In this document: one piece after another, positions 9,025 to 17,318 of the stretch
How positions within the stretch are numbered: the stretch's first letter is position 1
Layout of the letters: every line of letters starts with the position of its first letter
NCBI RefSeq assembly: GCF_004564355.1
Contig: NZ_CP038266.1
Location: 1,922,001-1,986,000 of the forward strand
From: Microbacterium wangchenii
GTDB taxonomy: Bacteria; Actinomycetota; Actinomycetes; Actinomycetales; Microbacteriaceae
Direction: 5' to 3'
DNA: 64,000 bases
Notes under the pieces: generated by a model
The model's database searches: none
Told to the model about the DNA's origin: nothing
Seen by the model: the letters and a program-made list of their open reading frames with translations, nothing else
Program-made: the position numbers and the translations under genes

Positions 9025-9060
9025 ACTTGTAACTACAGGACTTGTAATTACAGGTATACT
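9025..9060. promoter_or_regulatory. Tandem 15-bp operator plus -10 element between cupin isomerase and FGGY operon
   Basis: Two direct 15-bp copies, ACTTGTAACTACAGG (9025-9039) and ACTTGTAATTACAGG (9040-9054), differ at one base. Each contains the palindromic core TGT-N4-ACA; the second core TGTAATTACA is a perfect palindrome. TATACT at 9055-9060 directly follows and is a good -10 for the + strand operon, so a bound regulator would occlude the promoter. The same core recurs at 17265, 25046, 25073 and 27347. Confidence 0.75.
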
Positions 9061-9108
9061 CCAAAACAGCACGATCCGGAACCGCACTCACCGAAGCAGG
9101 CACTCACT

Positions 9109-10599
9109 GTGATCATCGCCCACGACCTCGGCACCACCGGGAACAAGGCCTCGCTCCACCACGACGACGGCCGTCTGGTGGCATCCACGACAGTCCGCTA
9201 CCCGGCGCACTTCGCCGCCGGCGGCATCGCCGAGCAGAATCCGCAGGACTGGCTGGATGCCGTCGTCTCGGCCACCCGCGAGCTTGTCGAGCGCACCGCT
9301 ACCGCGGCATCGGACGTACACGGCCTCGTCGTCAGCGGTCAGATGATGGGCGCCGTCCTCCTGGACGGCGAGGGCACGCCGGTGCGACCCGCGATCATCT
9401 GGGCCGACACCCGGTCGGGCGCGCAGCAGCGCGAGCTCGAGCGAGTGCTCGGCGCCGAGCACGCCTACGAGATGCTCGGACACCGGCTGAACCCCACCTA
9501 CTCGGTCCCGAAGATCATGTGGGTGCGCGATAACGAGCCCGATGTCTGGGCTCGCGTCCGACGATTCTGCGTCGCCAAGGACTACATCGTGCTCGGCCTG
9601 ACCGGACGCCTGGCCACCGACCGCTCCGATGCCTCGGGCACCAACGCCTACGACCAGCGCACCGGCGACTGGTCCGACGAGGTTCTCGCGGCCGCGGGCC
9701 TGGACCGCACGCTCTTCCCCGAGATCCTCGACTCGACCGCGATCGCTGGAACACTGACGGATGCCGCAGCGGCCGCACTCGGCCTGCACACCGGCGTCCG
9801 CGTCGTCATGGGCGGCGGCGACGGCCCGATGGCCGCCGTCGGTTCCGGCATCGTCGCTCCCGAGGACGGCGCCTACGTGTGCCTGGGCACCTCGTCCTGG
9901 ATCTCGTTCGCCAGCCCCGCCCCGGTGCGCGATGCCGGAATGCGCACCTTCACGTTCGACAACGTCGTCCCCGGCGGCTTCGTGCCGACAGCCACCATGC
10001 AGGCCGGGGGCGCTTCCATTCAGTGGATCTCCGAGGCGCTCTCCCCCGACCCCGCACACCCCGAGACCGCGCGGCTCACCGCAGAAGCGGCCGGCGACCT
10101 CGACACCGAGGATCTCTACTTCCTGCCGTACCTGCTCGGCGAACGCTCCCCCATCTGGGACCCGAACGCCCGCGGCGCGTTCGTCGGCATCGGGCGCCAC
10201 CACACCCGCCGGCACCTCGTCAAGTCGGTGCTCGAGGGCATCGGGTACAACCTCCTCACCAGCATCCATGCCTTCCGCGAGTCCGGCGCCTCGATCGACC
10301 GGATCGACGCCGTGGGCGGCGGGGCGCAGAGCGACGCGCTGCTGCAGATCCTCGCCGACGTGTGGGGCGTGCCGGTGCGCCGGCGCACCATCGTCGAGGA
10401 AGCGAACAGTCTCGGTGCCGCCGTCACCGGCGCGGTGGGTCTCGGACTCGCCGACTTCTCCGCCGCGCGGGCGCTCAGCGAAGTGACCGCCGAGTTCACG
10501 CCGGATGCCGGTCGCCACCGCGTGTACGCATCGCGCCACGCCCGCTTCACCGCCGCATACGACGCCCTCGCGCCGTGGTTCGCCGGAGGGGCGGGCTGA
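9109..10599 (+). CDS. FGGY-family carbohydrate kinase (xylulokinase-like)
   Basis: 496 residues, full family length. Transfers phosphate from ATP to a sugar. The N-terminal DLGTTGNKAS phosphate loop, VVSGQMMGAVLLD, the catalytic-region AIIWADTRSG, GGGDGPMAAVGSG near residue 235, and the C-terminal GGGAQSDALLQILAD typify the FGGY fold. The GTG start at 9109 follows a weak GAAGCAGG. First gene of a four-gene operon with 1-nt or short junctions. The substrate cannot be read from sequence; neighbours (two dehydrogenases and a phosphotriesterase-family enzyme) suggest that phosphorylation begins a path other than simple xylulose use. Confidence 0.85.
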   Translation: MIIAHDLGTTGNKASLHHDDGRLVASTTVRYPAHFAAGGIAEQNPQDWLDAVVSATRELVERTATAASDVHGLVVSGQMMGAVLLDGEGTPVRPAIIWADTRSGAQQRELERVLGAEHAYEMLGHRLNPTYSVPKIMWVRDNEPDVWARVRRFCVAKDYIVLGLTGRLATDRSDASGTNAYDQRTGDWSDEVLAAAGLDRTLFPEILDSTAIAGTLTDAAAAALGLHTGVRVVMGGGDGPMAAVGSGIVAPEDGAYVCLGTSSWISFASPAPVRDAGMRTFTFDNVVPGGFVPTATMQAGGASIQWISEALSPDPAHPETARLTAEAAGDLDTEDLYFLPYLLGERSPIWDPNARGAFVGIGRHHTRRHLVKSVLEGIGYNLLTSIHAFRESGASIDRIDAVGGGAQSDALLQILADVWGVPVRRRTIVEEANSLGAAVTGAVGLGLADFSAARALSEVTAEFTPDAGRHRVYASRHARFTAAYDALAPWFAGGAG

Positions 10600-11549
10600 T
10601 GGGCATCATCCTCGCCACCAGCCGCTCGTTCTCGGACGGCGACATGGACCTCCTCGCACGTGCGGCGCACGCCGGTCACCAGATCGTCCGCGGACCCGCC
10701 CACCATGATCTCGACGAGCTCGCCCCGCTGCTGGCGACAGCGGACGCGTGGATCGCCGGCACGGGCCCCGTGACCGCCGCGCATCTGGACGCCGCGCCGC
10801 GCCTCAGGATCGTCGCCCGCTACGGTGTCGGCACCGAAGCCGTCGACCTCGGCGCTGCCGCAGAACGCGGCATCATCGTCACCAACACGCCCGGCGCCAA
10901 CGCAGACGCCGTCGCCGATCACGCGGTCGGCCTCATGCTCGCCGCCCTCCGCCTGATCCCCGACGGCGATCGCCGCGTGCGGCGGGGGGACTGGAGCGTC
11001 CGCCGGGGGCGCGAACTCGGCGCCGCCACGGTCGGCATCGTCGGCTTCGGCCGCATCGGCCAGGGCGTGGCGCGACGACTGAGCGGCTTCGGCCCGCGCA
11101 TCCTCGCCGCCGATCCATTCGTCCCTGCCGAGCAGTTCCCCGCACTCGGCGTCGATCGCGTCGAGCTCGACGAATTGTTCCACTCCGCCGACCTCATCAC
11201 GCTGCACGCCCCCGGCGGACAGCGACTGGTCGACACGCATCGGCTCGACGGCATCCGCCGCGGCGCGATCATCGTGAACACCGCCCGCCCCGACCTCGTC
11301 CACGAGGCGGCCGTCGCGCGCGCGCTGGCAGACAGCCGCCTTGCCTGCTACGCCGCCGACACCCTCGACGGCGACACCGCCGCATCCGCGAGCCCTCTGC
11401 TCGCACCCGAGCTCGCCGAGCGCGTGATCATCACCCCACATCTGGGCGCGCAGACCACGCAGGCCGTCGACAACATGGGCTCCCTCTCGCTCGACGACGT
11501 GATCGCCGTGCTCGCGGACGCCGCGCCCGCCCACCCCGTCTCCCCCTGA
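10599..11549 (+). CDS. D-isomer-specific 2-hydroxyacid dehydrogenase family protein
   Basis: 316 residues. The NAD-binding GxGxxG variant VGFGRIGQGVA is near residue 150; NTARPDLVHEAA supplies the catalytic Arg and TPHLGAQTTQA the catalytic His. The segment normally containing the catalytic Glu (DVFxxEP in PGDH) reads ADTLDGDTAAS near residue 252, so that Glu seems absent or replaced by Asp. The family reduces 2-keto acids or oxidises 2-hydroxyacids. Start and stop codons overlap with the kinase as TGATG, indicating translational coupling. Probably a dehydrogenation step of the operon's pathway; substrate unknown. Confidence 0.82.
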   Translation: MGIILATSRSFSDGDMDLLARAAHAGHQIVRGPAHHDLDELAPLLATADAWIAGTGPVTAAHLDAAPRLRIVARYGVGTEAVDLGAAAERGIIVTNTPGANADAVADHAVGLMLAALRLIPDGDRRVRRGDWSVRRGRELGAATVGIVGFGRIGQGVARRLSGFGPRILAADPFVPAEQFPALGVDRVELDELFHSADLITLHAPGGQRLVDTHRLDGIRRGAIIVNTARPDLVHEAAVARALADSRLACYAADTLDGDTAASASPLLAPELAERVIITPHLGAQTTQAVDNMGSLSLDDVIAVLADAAPAHPVSP

Positions 11550-11559
11550 AAGGGCCGTC

Positions 11560-12489
11560 ATGACACACACCCCCGACGCCGATTACATGGGCTTCGTCGG
11601 CGTCACCACCGCATCCTCGTCGATCATGAAGGTCTTCCCGCTGTGGGCCGACATCCTCGGACTGCCTACCCGCACGCTGATCGGGCACGACCTGCCGATG
11701 GATGCGACCACGGAGCAGTACCGCGCGATCGTCGAGCAGATCCGCGATGACCCCCACCATCGCGGCGCCCTGGTGACCACGCACAAGATGAACGTGTACG
11801 CCGCGGCATCGGATCTGTTCGAGGACCTCGACCCGTTCGCGGTGTCGTGCTCGGAGATCTCCAGCATCGCCAAGCGCGGCGACATCCTCTCCGGACGCGC
11901 GAAGGACCCCATCACCGTGGACCTGGCGCTGAACGACTTCCTTCCGGCCGATCACTTCGCCCGCACCGGCGCACACGTCATCATCCTCGGCGCAGGAGGT
12001 TCGGGCACGGCGCTGAGCTGGGCGCTGTCCGAGCGCGCGGACGCGCCCGCGAAGGTGACCGTGACCGCCCGCGATGACGCCAAGCTCGATCACCTGCGCG
12101 AGGTGCACCGTCAGCACGGCACCCGCGACGGGCTCATCGAGTACGTCCGCACGGACTCGATCGCCGATGCCGCCCAGCTCGTCGCCGCCGCTCCCGCCGG
12201 GTCGCTCATCGTCAACGCCACCGGTCTCGGCAAGGACCGCCCCGGCTCCCCTCTTCCCGATGACGTCGCCTTCCCCGAGGGCGCCTACGTGTGGGAGTTC
12301 AACTACCGCGGCTCGCTGGAGTTCCTGCACCAGGCGCGTGCGCAGCAGGAGAGCCGCGCGCTGCACGTCATCGACGGCTGGCGGTACTTCATCCACGGCT
12401 GGTCGCAGGTCGTCGCCGATGTGTTCGAGCTGACGCTGACGCCCGAGGTCGTCGAGCAGCTCGCGGAGGCCGCCGAAGGAGCCCACTGA
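11560..12489 (+). CDS. Shikimate-dehydrogenase-like NAD(P) oxidoreductase
   Basis: 309 residues. The N-terminal part keeps a VTTHKMNVYAA segment corresponding to the NVTxPxK catalytic-Lys motif of shikimate dehydrogenases, with HK instead of the usual PxK. IILGAGGSGTALSWALSE near residue 145 is the dinucleotide-binding loop, and IVNATGLGKDRPGSPLPDD resembles the family's NATPxGM region. The usual NTDxxGF motif is replaced by AKDPITVDLALNDF. No other shikimate gene is nearby, and the gene sits in a sugar-kinase operon, so a sugar or cyclic polyol substrate is more likely than shikimate. Upstream GAAAGGGCC serves as ribosome site. Confidence 0.75.
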   Translation: MTHTPDADYMGFVGVTTASSSIMKVFPLWADILGLPTRTLIGHDLPMDATTEQYRAIVEQIRDDPHHRGALVTTHKMNVYAAASDLFEDLDPFAVSCSEISSIAKRGDILSGRAKDPITVDLALNDFLPADHFARTGAHVIILGAGGSGTALSWALSERADAPAKVTVTARDDAKLDHLREVHRQHGTRDGLIEYVRTDSIADAAQLVAAAPAGSLIVNATGLGKDRPGSPLPDDVAFPEGAYVWEFNYRGSLEFLHQARAQQESRALHVIDGWRYFIHGWSQVVADVFELTLTPEVVEQLAEAAEGAH

Positions 12490-13448
12490 TGATCCGCACG
12501 GTGCTCGCCGACCTCGACGCGGCGGAGATGGGCCCGACGAACTATCACGAGCATCTCTTCCAGGTCACCCCCCTCCTGCCCGGTGACGAACTCGACGACG
12601 AGGACGCCTCGCGCACCGAGGCCGGGCTGCTGAAGGCGAGCGGCTTCGCCGCGATGGTGGACGCCACCCCCTTCGGCCTCGGACGCGACCCGGAAGCGGT
12701 GGCACGCATCAGCGCGGCGACCGGACTGCACGTCGTCGCAGCGACCGGGCGGCATCGCGAGGCGCACTACGGCTCCGACCATCCGATTCGGGCGTGGCAC
12801 GCGGAGCAGCTCGCGGAACTGTTCATCGCCGACGTGACCACCGGCATGCCCGTCGATGACGCCATCGTCCTCGAGCGCCCCGACGTACCGTTCGCCCATG
12901 CGCCGGACGGTAGCCCCGTGCGCGCCGGCCTGCTCAAGGGCGGCATCGACTACTGGCGCATCAGTGCGTTCGAACGCACGACCCTCGAGGCTGTGGCCAC
13001 GGCGCACCGCGCGACGAACGCACCGGTCATGGTGCACCTCGAATTCTGCACGGCGGCGCACGAGGTGCTCGATCTGCTCGCGACGGAGGGCGTGGCATCC
13101 GATCGGGTCGTCCTCGCACACGCCGACCGCGATCCGGACGCCGGCCTGCACGCCGCGCTGGCAGAACGAGGGGCGTACCTCGGCTATGACGGTTTCGCTC
13201 GGCCGCGCACCCGCAGCGACGCGGAGCTGCTCGCACTCACGGTCGAGGCCGTCCGACGTGGCGCGGGCGACCGCATCCTCCTGGGCGGTGACGTCGCCCG
13301 CCGCACCCGGTACGTCTCGTACGGCGGCATGCCCGGGCTCGCCTACCTCGGCGACCGCTACCTGCCTCGACTGCGGGACGCCGTCGGCATCGGCGCCGTC
13401 GAGCGGATGCTGGTCGCCAACCCCGCCCGCCTGCTCGATCTCGCCTGA
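12489..13448 (+). CDS. Phosphotriesterase-family metal hydrolase, probably a (phospho)lactonase
   Basis: 319 residues. All expected binuclear-metal ligands of the PTE fold are visible in order: NYHEHLFQ (HxH) near residue 20, the Lys for carboxylation in GLLKGGIDYW near 150, His in MVHLEFCTAAHE, His in VVLAHADRDPD, and Asp in ILLGGDVARR near 265. Bacterial members near sugar genes are known to open sugar lactones, including phosphorylated furanolactones. The ATG overlaps the previous stop by one base (TGATG). As the last gene of the operon it would hydrolyse a lactone made by one of the two upstream dehydrogenases; that link is inference. Confidence 0.8.
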   Translation: MIRTVLADLDAAEMGPTNYHEHLFQVTPLLPGDELDDEDASRTEAGLLKASGFAAMVDATPFGLGRDPEAVARISAATGLHVVAATGRHREAHYGSDHPIRAWHAEQLAELFIADVTTGMPVDDAIVLERPDVPFAHAPDGSPVRAGLLKGGIDYWRISAFERTTLEAVATAHRATNAPVMVHLEFCTAAHEVLDLLATEGVASDRVVLAHADRDPDAGLHAALAERGAYLGYDGFARPRTRSDAELLALTVEAVRRGAGDRILLGGDVARRTRYVSYGGMPGLAYLGDRYLPRLRDAVGIGAVERMLVANPARLLDLA

Positions 13449-13481
13449 CCCGCCGCCGCGCACCCCAGCGTGACACGAAGC

Positions 13482-13511
13482 GGCCCCTCACCCGAAGGTG
13501 AGGGGCCGTTT
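13482..13511. terminator. Bidirectional terminator between PTE operon and ABC importer
   Basis: A perfect 11-bp stem, GGCCCCTCACC (13482-13492) with loop CGAA and GGTGAGGGGCC (13497-13507), lies between two convergent operons. It is followed by GTTTC on the + strand and preceded by GAAGC, giving short T-rich tracts for each direction. Confidence 0.85.
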
Positions 13512-13525
13512 CAGGTCAGATCAGA

Positions 13526-14527
13526 TCACTCGTAGAGGACTGCGGCGATCTTCTCGTCTTCCATGTTGGAGGCGTCGTACCAGTACGAGCCCGTGTCGTA
13601 GAACTCGTCCAGCGACTCGCCCATCGCGGCGTCGTACGCGGCCTGGACGACCTGCGCGCCGATGCCGATCGGGTCCTGAGTGATGGCGCCCGCCATGGTT
13701 CCGTCCTTGATGGCGTTGATCTGGGCCGCACCGGAGTCGAAACCGATGATGGTGATCTTGCCCTTCTCCAGGCCGAGCTCGTTCGCCGCGTTCACGACGC
13801 CGATGGCCGAGCCTTCGTTGGTGCCATAGATGCCCTTGAGGTCGGGGTGCGCGGCGATGATGGCCTTGGCGATGTCCGCAGACTTCAGGTGGTCGCCGTC
13901 GCCGTACTGGATGTCGACGATCTCGATGTCCGGGTAGTCCGATTCGATCTTCTCGACGAAGCCGTCGCGGCGCTCGACACCCGTGGAGTTGATCTGCGAG
14001 TGCCCGACGATGGCCACCTCGCCCTCTCCGCCGATGAGCTCTGCCATGTTCTCAGCTGCCAGCGCGCCGGCGACCTTGCTGTCGGTGGCGGCCAGGCTCA
14101 GGCCGACATCGCCGTTGCAGGGCGCGTCGAAGTAGACGACGGGGATGTCCTTCGACTTCGCCTGCTCGAGCGGGGCGACGCACGCCTCGGGGTCGAGCGC
14201 GGCGTACGCGATCGCGTCGGGGTTCTTGTCGATGGAGGCCGTCAGCATCTCGAGCTGCTGGGCGATCTCGGTCTCCGCGGCCGGGCCTTCGAAGGTGATC
14301 CGGATGCCGAGCTCTTCCGCCTTCTGCTCCGCGCCCGTCTTCACGGCCTGCCAGAACTGGTGCTGGAAGCCCTTGGAAACGAGGGCGATGTACATCTCTC
14401 CGTCGCCGCTGCCCCCCTCGGGGGCGGCGCCCTCCTCGATGACCTCGCCGCCGCCGGCGCAGCCGGCCATGACGAGTGCGGATGCGGCCACCAGGGCCGC
14501 GAATGCGGTCTTCTTGCCGAATTTCAT
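13526..14527 (-). CDS. Sugar ABC transporter substrate-binding lipoprotein (ribose type)
   Basis: 333 residues. A lipoprotein signal is clear: a KKTAFAALVAASALVMAG leader ending in a lipobox with Cys23, then a Gly/Glu-rich linker. The mature part is a periplasmic-binding-protein I fold of the RbsB type, with the SKGFQHQFWQAVKTGAEQKAEEL opening, DKNPDAIAYAALDP, VYFDAPCNGDVGLSLAATD, and GIYGTNEGSAIGVVNA. It would capture a monosaccharide outside the membrane for the permease and ATPase encoded upstream on the same strand. A GC hairpin separates it from the permease gene, usual for more abundant binding proteins. Sugar specificity unknown; position and operator favour L-fucose. Confidence 0.9.
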   Translation of the reverse strand: MKFGKKTAFAALVAASALVMAGCAGGGEVIEEGAAPEGGSGDGEMYIALVSKGFQHQFWQAVKTGAEQKAEELGIRITFEGPAAETEIAQQLEMLTASIDKNPDAIAYAALDPEACVAPLEQAKSKDIPVVYFDAPCNGDVGLSLAATDSKVAGALAAENMAELIGGEGEVAIVGHSQINSTGVERRDGFVEKIESDYPDIEIVDIQYGDGDHLKSADIAKAIIAAHPDLKGIYGTNEGSAIGVVNAANELGLEKGKITIIGFDSGAAQINAIKDGTMAGAITQDPIGIGAQVVQAAYDAAMGESLDEFYDTGSYWYDASNMEDEKIAAVLYE

Positions 14528-14550
14528 GGAAACTCCATTGTTGTGTGAGT

Positions 14551-14566
14551 GCCGGCGTCTGCCGGC
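14551..14566 (-). promoter_or_regulatory. Intercistronic hairpin between permease and binding protein genes
   Basis: GCCGGC (14551-14556), four-base loop, GCCGGC (14561-14566) forms a compact stem in the 61-bp gap. In importer operons such hairpins often stabilise or terminate part of the transcript so that binding protein and membrane parts are made in different amounts. Function inferred. Confidence 0.45.
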
Positions 14567-14588
14567 GGTGTGGACAGGAAGGGAACGA

Positions 14589-15620
14589 TCAGGTGCGCTG
14601 GCGGTTGCGCAGCGAGTCGAAGAACACGGCCAGCAGCACCACGACGCCGACGACGATGTTCTGCCATTCGGTCTGGATCGACATGATGCGCAGGCCGTTG
14701 ACCAGCACGCTCATGATGAGCGCGCCGACGACGGTGCCCAGGATCGAGCCGCGGCCGCCGAGCAGCGACGTGCCGCCGATGATCACGGCAGCGATGGCCT
14801 GGAGCTCGTACCCGGTGCCGATCTGCGGCTGCGCCGAGTCGAGACGGGAGGCGATGATGATGCCCGCGATGCCGGTGAAGGCGCCGGCGAACATGTAGAT
14901 GAACACCGTCCAGCGGCGGGTGTCCACACCCGACAGCCGCGTCGCCTCCTCGTTGGAGCCGATCGCGAAGGTGTACCGGCCGAGCAGGGTCTTCGACAGC
15001 ACGATGGCGGCGATGATCGCGAGGACGGCCGTGATGAGGACCGCATTCGGGATTCCGGGGATGATCACCCCGAGCGCGATCTTCTTGAAGTCCGGTGCCG
15101 AGGTGGAGAAGTAGATCGGCGCGACGCCGGAGATGACCAGGGCGAGCCCGCCGGCGATCATCATCATCGCGAGTGTCGCGATGAACGGGGGAAGGCGCAG
15201 GAAGGTCACGTTCAGGCCGTTGATGAGCCCCATCAGGACACCGGTCGCGATGCCGCCGAGCACGCCGACCCACACCGGCAGGCCCCAGTTCGTGACGAAC
15301 ACGCCCGTCATGACGGCGCACAGCGCCATTCCGGTTCCCAGCGACAGGTCGATGCCGCCGGTGATGATGACGAAGGTGGTGCCGAGGGCGAGGATGCCGA
15401 TCACTGCGGTGGACAGCAGCACCGTGGCGATGTTGCTGGCCGTGAAGAAGTTCGGGCTCGCGACGGAGAAGAAGATCACCAGGACGATGAGGGTGCCGAA
15501 CGCCAACGACTGCTGCAGCTGGCGCTTGAGGAACCCGGCGACGTCACGTTTGTCGGTGTTCTCGGCGACGGCCTGCTGGATGACGGTGGTCGTCTCTCCG
15601 GAATGCTGTGGGGTGCTCAT
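14589..15620 (-). CDS. Sugar ABC transporter permease (ribose/RbsC type)
   Basis: 343 residues. About eight to ten hydrophobic segments are seen, starting with FGTLIVLVIFFSVASPNFF, as in RbsC-type permeases. Family landmarks include FVIITGGIDLSLGTGMAL, GLINGLNVTFLRLPPFIATL and YELQAIAAVIIGGTSLLGGRGS, the last being the loop that contacts the ATPase. It forms the membrane channel as a dimer. The ATG at 15620 overlaps the ATPase stop by one base (TGATG). The long upstream in-frame extension is the antisense-free ATPase region read in another frame and is not part of the protein. Confidence 0.92.
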   Translation of the reverse strand: MSTPQHSGETTTVIQQAVAENTDKRDVAGFLKRQLQQSLAFGTLIVLVIFFSVASPNFFTASNIATVLLSTAVIGILALGTTFVIITGGIDLSLGTGMALCAVMTGVFVTNWGLPVWVGVLGGIATGVLMGLINGLNVTFLRLPPFIATLAMMMIAGGLALVISGVAPIYFSTSAPDFKKIALGVIIPGIPNAVLITAVLAIIAAIVLSKTLLGRYTFAIGSNEEATRLSGVDTRRWTVFIYMFAGAFTGIAGIIIASRLDSAQPQIGTGYELQAIAAVIIGGTSLLGGRGSILGTVVGALIMSVLVNGLRIMSIQTEWQNIVVGVVVLLAVFFDSLRNRQRT

Positions 15621-17122
15621 CAGTCTTCCTCCCCGTGGGCTGCGAGTTGCATGATCTTCTCCTGGCTGGCTTCCTCGTTGCGGAGCGTTCCGGTGATCCG
15701 GCCGTTCGCGAACACCGCGATGCGGTTGGCGACGCGGAGGATCTCCGGCAGCTCCGACGAGATGACGATGATGGACTTGCCCGCGTCGGCGAGCTGCTGC
15801 ATGAGCCGGTAGATCTCTTCCTTCGCGCCGATGTCGATGCCTCGGGTCGGCTCGTCGAAGATGAGGATGTCGCAGTCGCGCATCAGCCACCGGGCGATGA
15901 CCACCTTCTGCTGATTCCCGCCCGAGAGCAGCTTCACGATCTGGTTCACCGACGGCGTCTTCACGCGCAGCTGCTGCACGTACTGCTTGGTCTGGTTCTT
16001 GGCCTTGCCGTCACCCATCCAGCCCAGCGCGCCGGCGTAGTTGCTCAACGAAGCGAGGACCGTGTTGAAGGTGACGTCCTGCTCGAGCATGAGCCCCAGC
16101 TGCTTGCGGTCCTCGGAGAGGTATCCGACGCCGCGGCGGACGGCATCCTGGGGCTGGTGGATCCTGGCATCGCGGCCATTGATCCGGATGGTGCCTCCGC
16201 TGCGCGGGTCGGCGCCGATGACCGCGCGTGCCGTCTCGGTGCGGCCCGCGCCCATGAGGCCGGCGAACCCGAGGATCTCGCCCCGGTGCAACTGGAACGA
16301 CACGTCCTTGAGCAGGGTCTTGGTGGACAGTCCGGCCACGTCGAGGACGACGGGCGCGTCCTGGTGGTCACGCGCCGCAGGACGCGTGCCTTCGTCGATG
16401 ACACGACCGACCATCATCTCGATGATCTTCGGGATGCTGATCTCATCCTTGTCGAGTGATCCGATGTATTGGCCGTCACGCAGCACACTCACCCGATCTG
16501 CGAGCCTGCGCAACTCGTCCATCCGGTGCGAGATGTAGACGATCCCCGTGCCGTCCGCCTTGAGCTGCTCGATCAGCGTGAACAGCGTCTCGACCTCGCT
16601 GTCGGTGAGCGCCGAGGTGGGCTCGTCCATGATCAGCACCTTGGCGTTGAACGAGAGGGCCTTGGCGATCTCGACCATCTGCTGCTCGGCGACGGTGAGC
16701 TCACCGACCTTCTGCCGAGGGTCGAGCCGGATGTTCAGGCGAGTGAGGAGTTCGGCGGCCTGGCGGTTGAGGCGGCGCTCCGACAGGATCCCGGCCGACC
16801 TCGGCTCGCGGCCGATGAAGATGTTCTGCGCGACGGTGAGATCGGGCATCAGGTTGAGTTCCTGGTGGATGATCGTGATGCCGAGCTGCTGGGCCTGCAG
16901 GGGGCTGGTCAGCTCCACCTGCGTGCCCTCGAAGGTGATCGTGCCCTCATCGCGGGTGTAGATCCCGGACAGGATCTTCATGAGCGTCGACTTGCCGGCG
17001 CCGTTCTCGCCGACGAGGACCAGCACCTCGCCGGCGCGTACCTCGAGATGCACGTCTTTGAGTGCCTGCACCCCGGGGAATCCCTTGCTGACGCCTTCCA
17101 CCCTGAGGATGGGATCACTCAT
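15620..17122 (-). CDS. Sugar ABC transporter ATPase, duplicated (RbsA type)
   Basis: 500 residues with two tandem ABC cassettes. The first has Walker A GENGAGKST at residues 38-46, signature LTVAEQQMVEIA and Walker B KVLIMDEPTSALT. The second has a degenerate Walker A region (GLMGAGRTETARAV), signature LLSGGNQQKVVIARW and DILIFDEPTRGID, the usual asymmetry of RbsA/MglA proteins. It powers uptake by the permease and binding protein that follow. The operon's promoter region (17123-17200) contains an ACATCGGATC motif shared with the fucose genes, so it is probably controlled by the FadR-type regulator. Confidence 0.93.
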   Translation of the reverse strand: MSDPILRVEGVSKGFPGVQALKDVHLEVRAGEVLVLVGENGAGKSTLMKILSGIYTRDEGTITFEGTQVELTSPLQAQQLGITIIHQELNLMPDLTVAQNIFIGREPRSAGILSERRLNRQAAELLTRLNIRLDPRQKVGELTVAEQQMVEIAKALSFNAKVLIMDEPTSALTDSEVETLFTLIEQLKADGTGIVYISHRMDELRRLADRVSVLRDGQYIGSLDKDEISIPKIIEMMVGRVIDEGTRPAARDHQDAPVVLDVAGLSTKTLLKDVSFQLHRGEILGFAGLMGAGRTETARAVIGADPRSGGTIRINGRDARIHQPQDAVRRGVGYLSEDRKQLGLMLEQDVTFNTVLASLSNYAGALGWMGDGKAKNQTKQYVQQLRVKTPSVNQIVKLLSGGNQQKVVIARWLMRDCDILIFDEPTRGIDIGAKEEIYRLMQQLADAGKSIIVISSELPEILRVANRIAVFANGRITGTLRNEEASQEKIMQLAAHGEED

Positions 17123-17155
17123 GTGCTCACCTGCTTCCTTGGAGGGCTAAGGGTT

Positions 17156-17172
17156 GATTCCTTCGTGGAATC
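17156..17172. promoter_or_regulatory. Inverted repeat upstream of the ABC importer
   Basis: GATTCC (17156-17161), five-base spacer, GGAATC (17167-17172) is a perfect 6-5-6 palindrome between the importer ATG (17122) and the FadR-type site at 17178. It could be a third operator or an mRNA leader hairpin; no protein can be assigned. Confidence 0.4.
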
Positions 17173-17177
17173 CATTT

Positions 17178-17194
17178 CAAACATCGGATCAATT
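17178..17194. promoter_or_regulatory. ACATCGGAT-type operator upstream of ABC importer
   Basis: CAAACATCGGATCAATT matches the sites at 20997 (reverse: AGACATCGGATGTTT) and 23629 (AGACATCGGATGAAT). It lies about 57 bp upstream of the importer ATPase start. The shared motif and its presence directly before the FadR-type regulator gene suggest binding by that regulator. Confidence 0.6.
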
Positions 17195-17264
17195 GTGCCG
17201 CCCCGTCTGGGCCGGCGCAAGTTGTATCTAAATGTACCTAAGGGCTCCCCCCACATGGTATGCC

Positions 17265-17274
17265 TGTAATAACA
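17265..17274. promoter_or_regulatory. TGT-N4-ACA operator upstream of ketose-epimerase gene
   Basis: TGTAATAACA, 45 bp before the epimerase start codon, matches the core found twice at 9028/9043 and at 25046, 25073 and 27347. It lies in the same gap as the FadR-type motif, so two regulons meet here. Confidence 0.6.
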
Positions 17275-17318
17275 ACTTGGTCGCGGCTGCGTTCGGATGC
17301 GCAGGGCAGGAGGACGAC

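Noticed and set aside
9025..9054. Short direct repeats considered as a CRISPR or transposon remnant
   Set aside because: Only two adjacent 15-bp units without spacers; the palindromic core matches regulator sites elsewhere.
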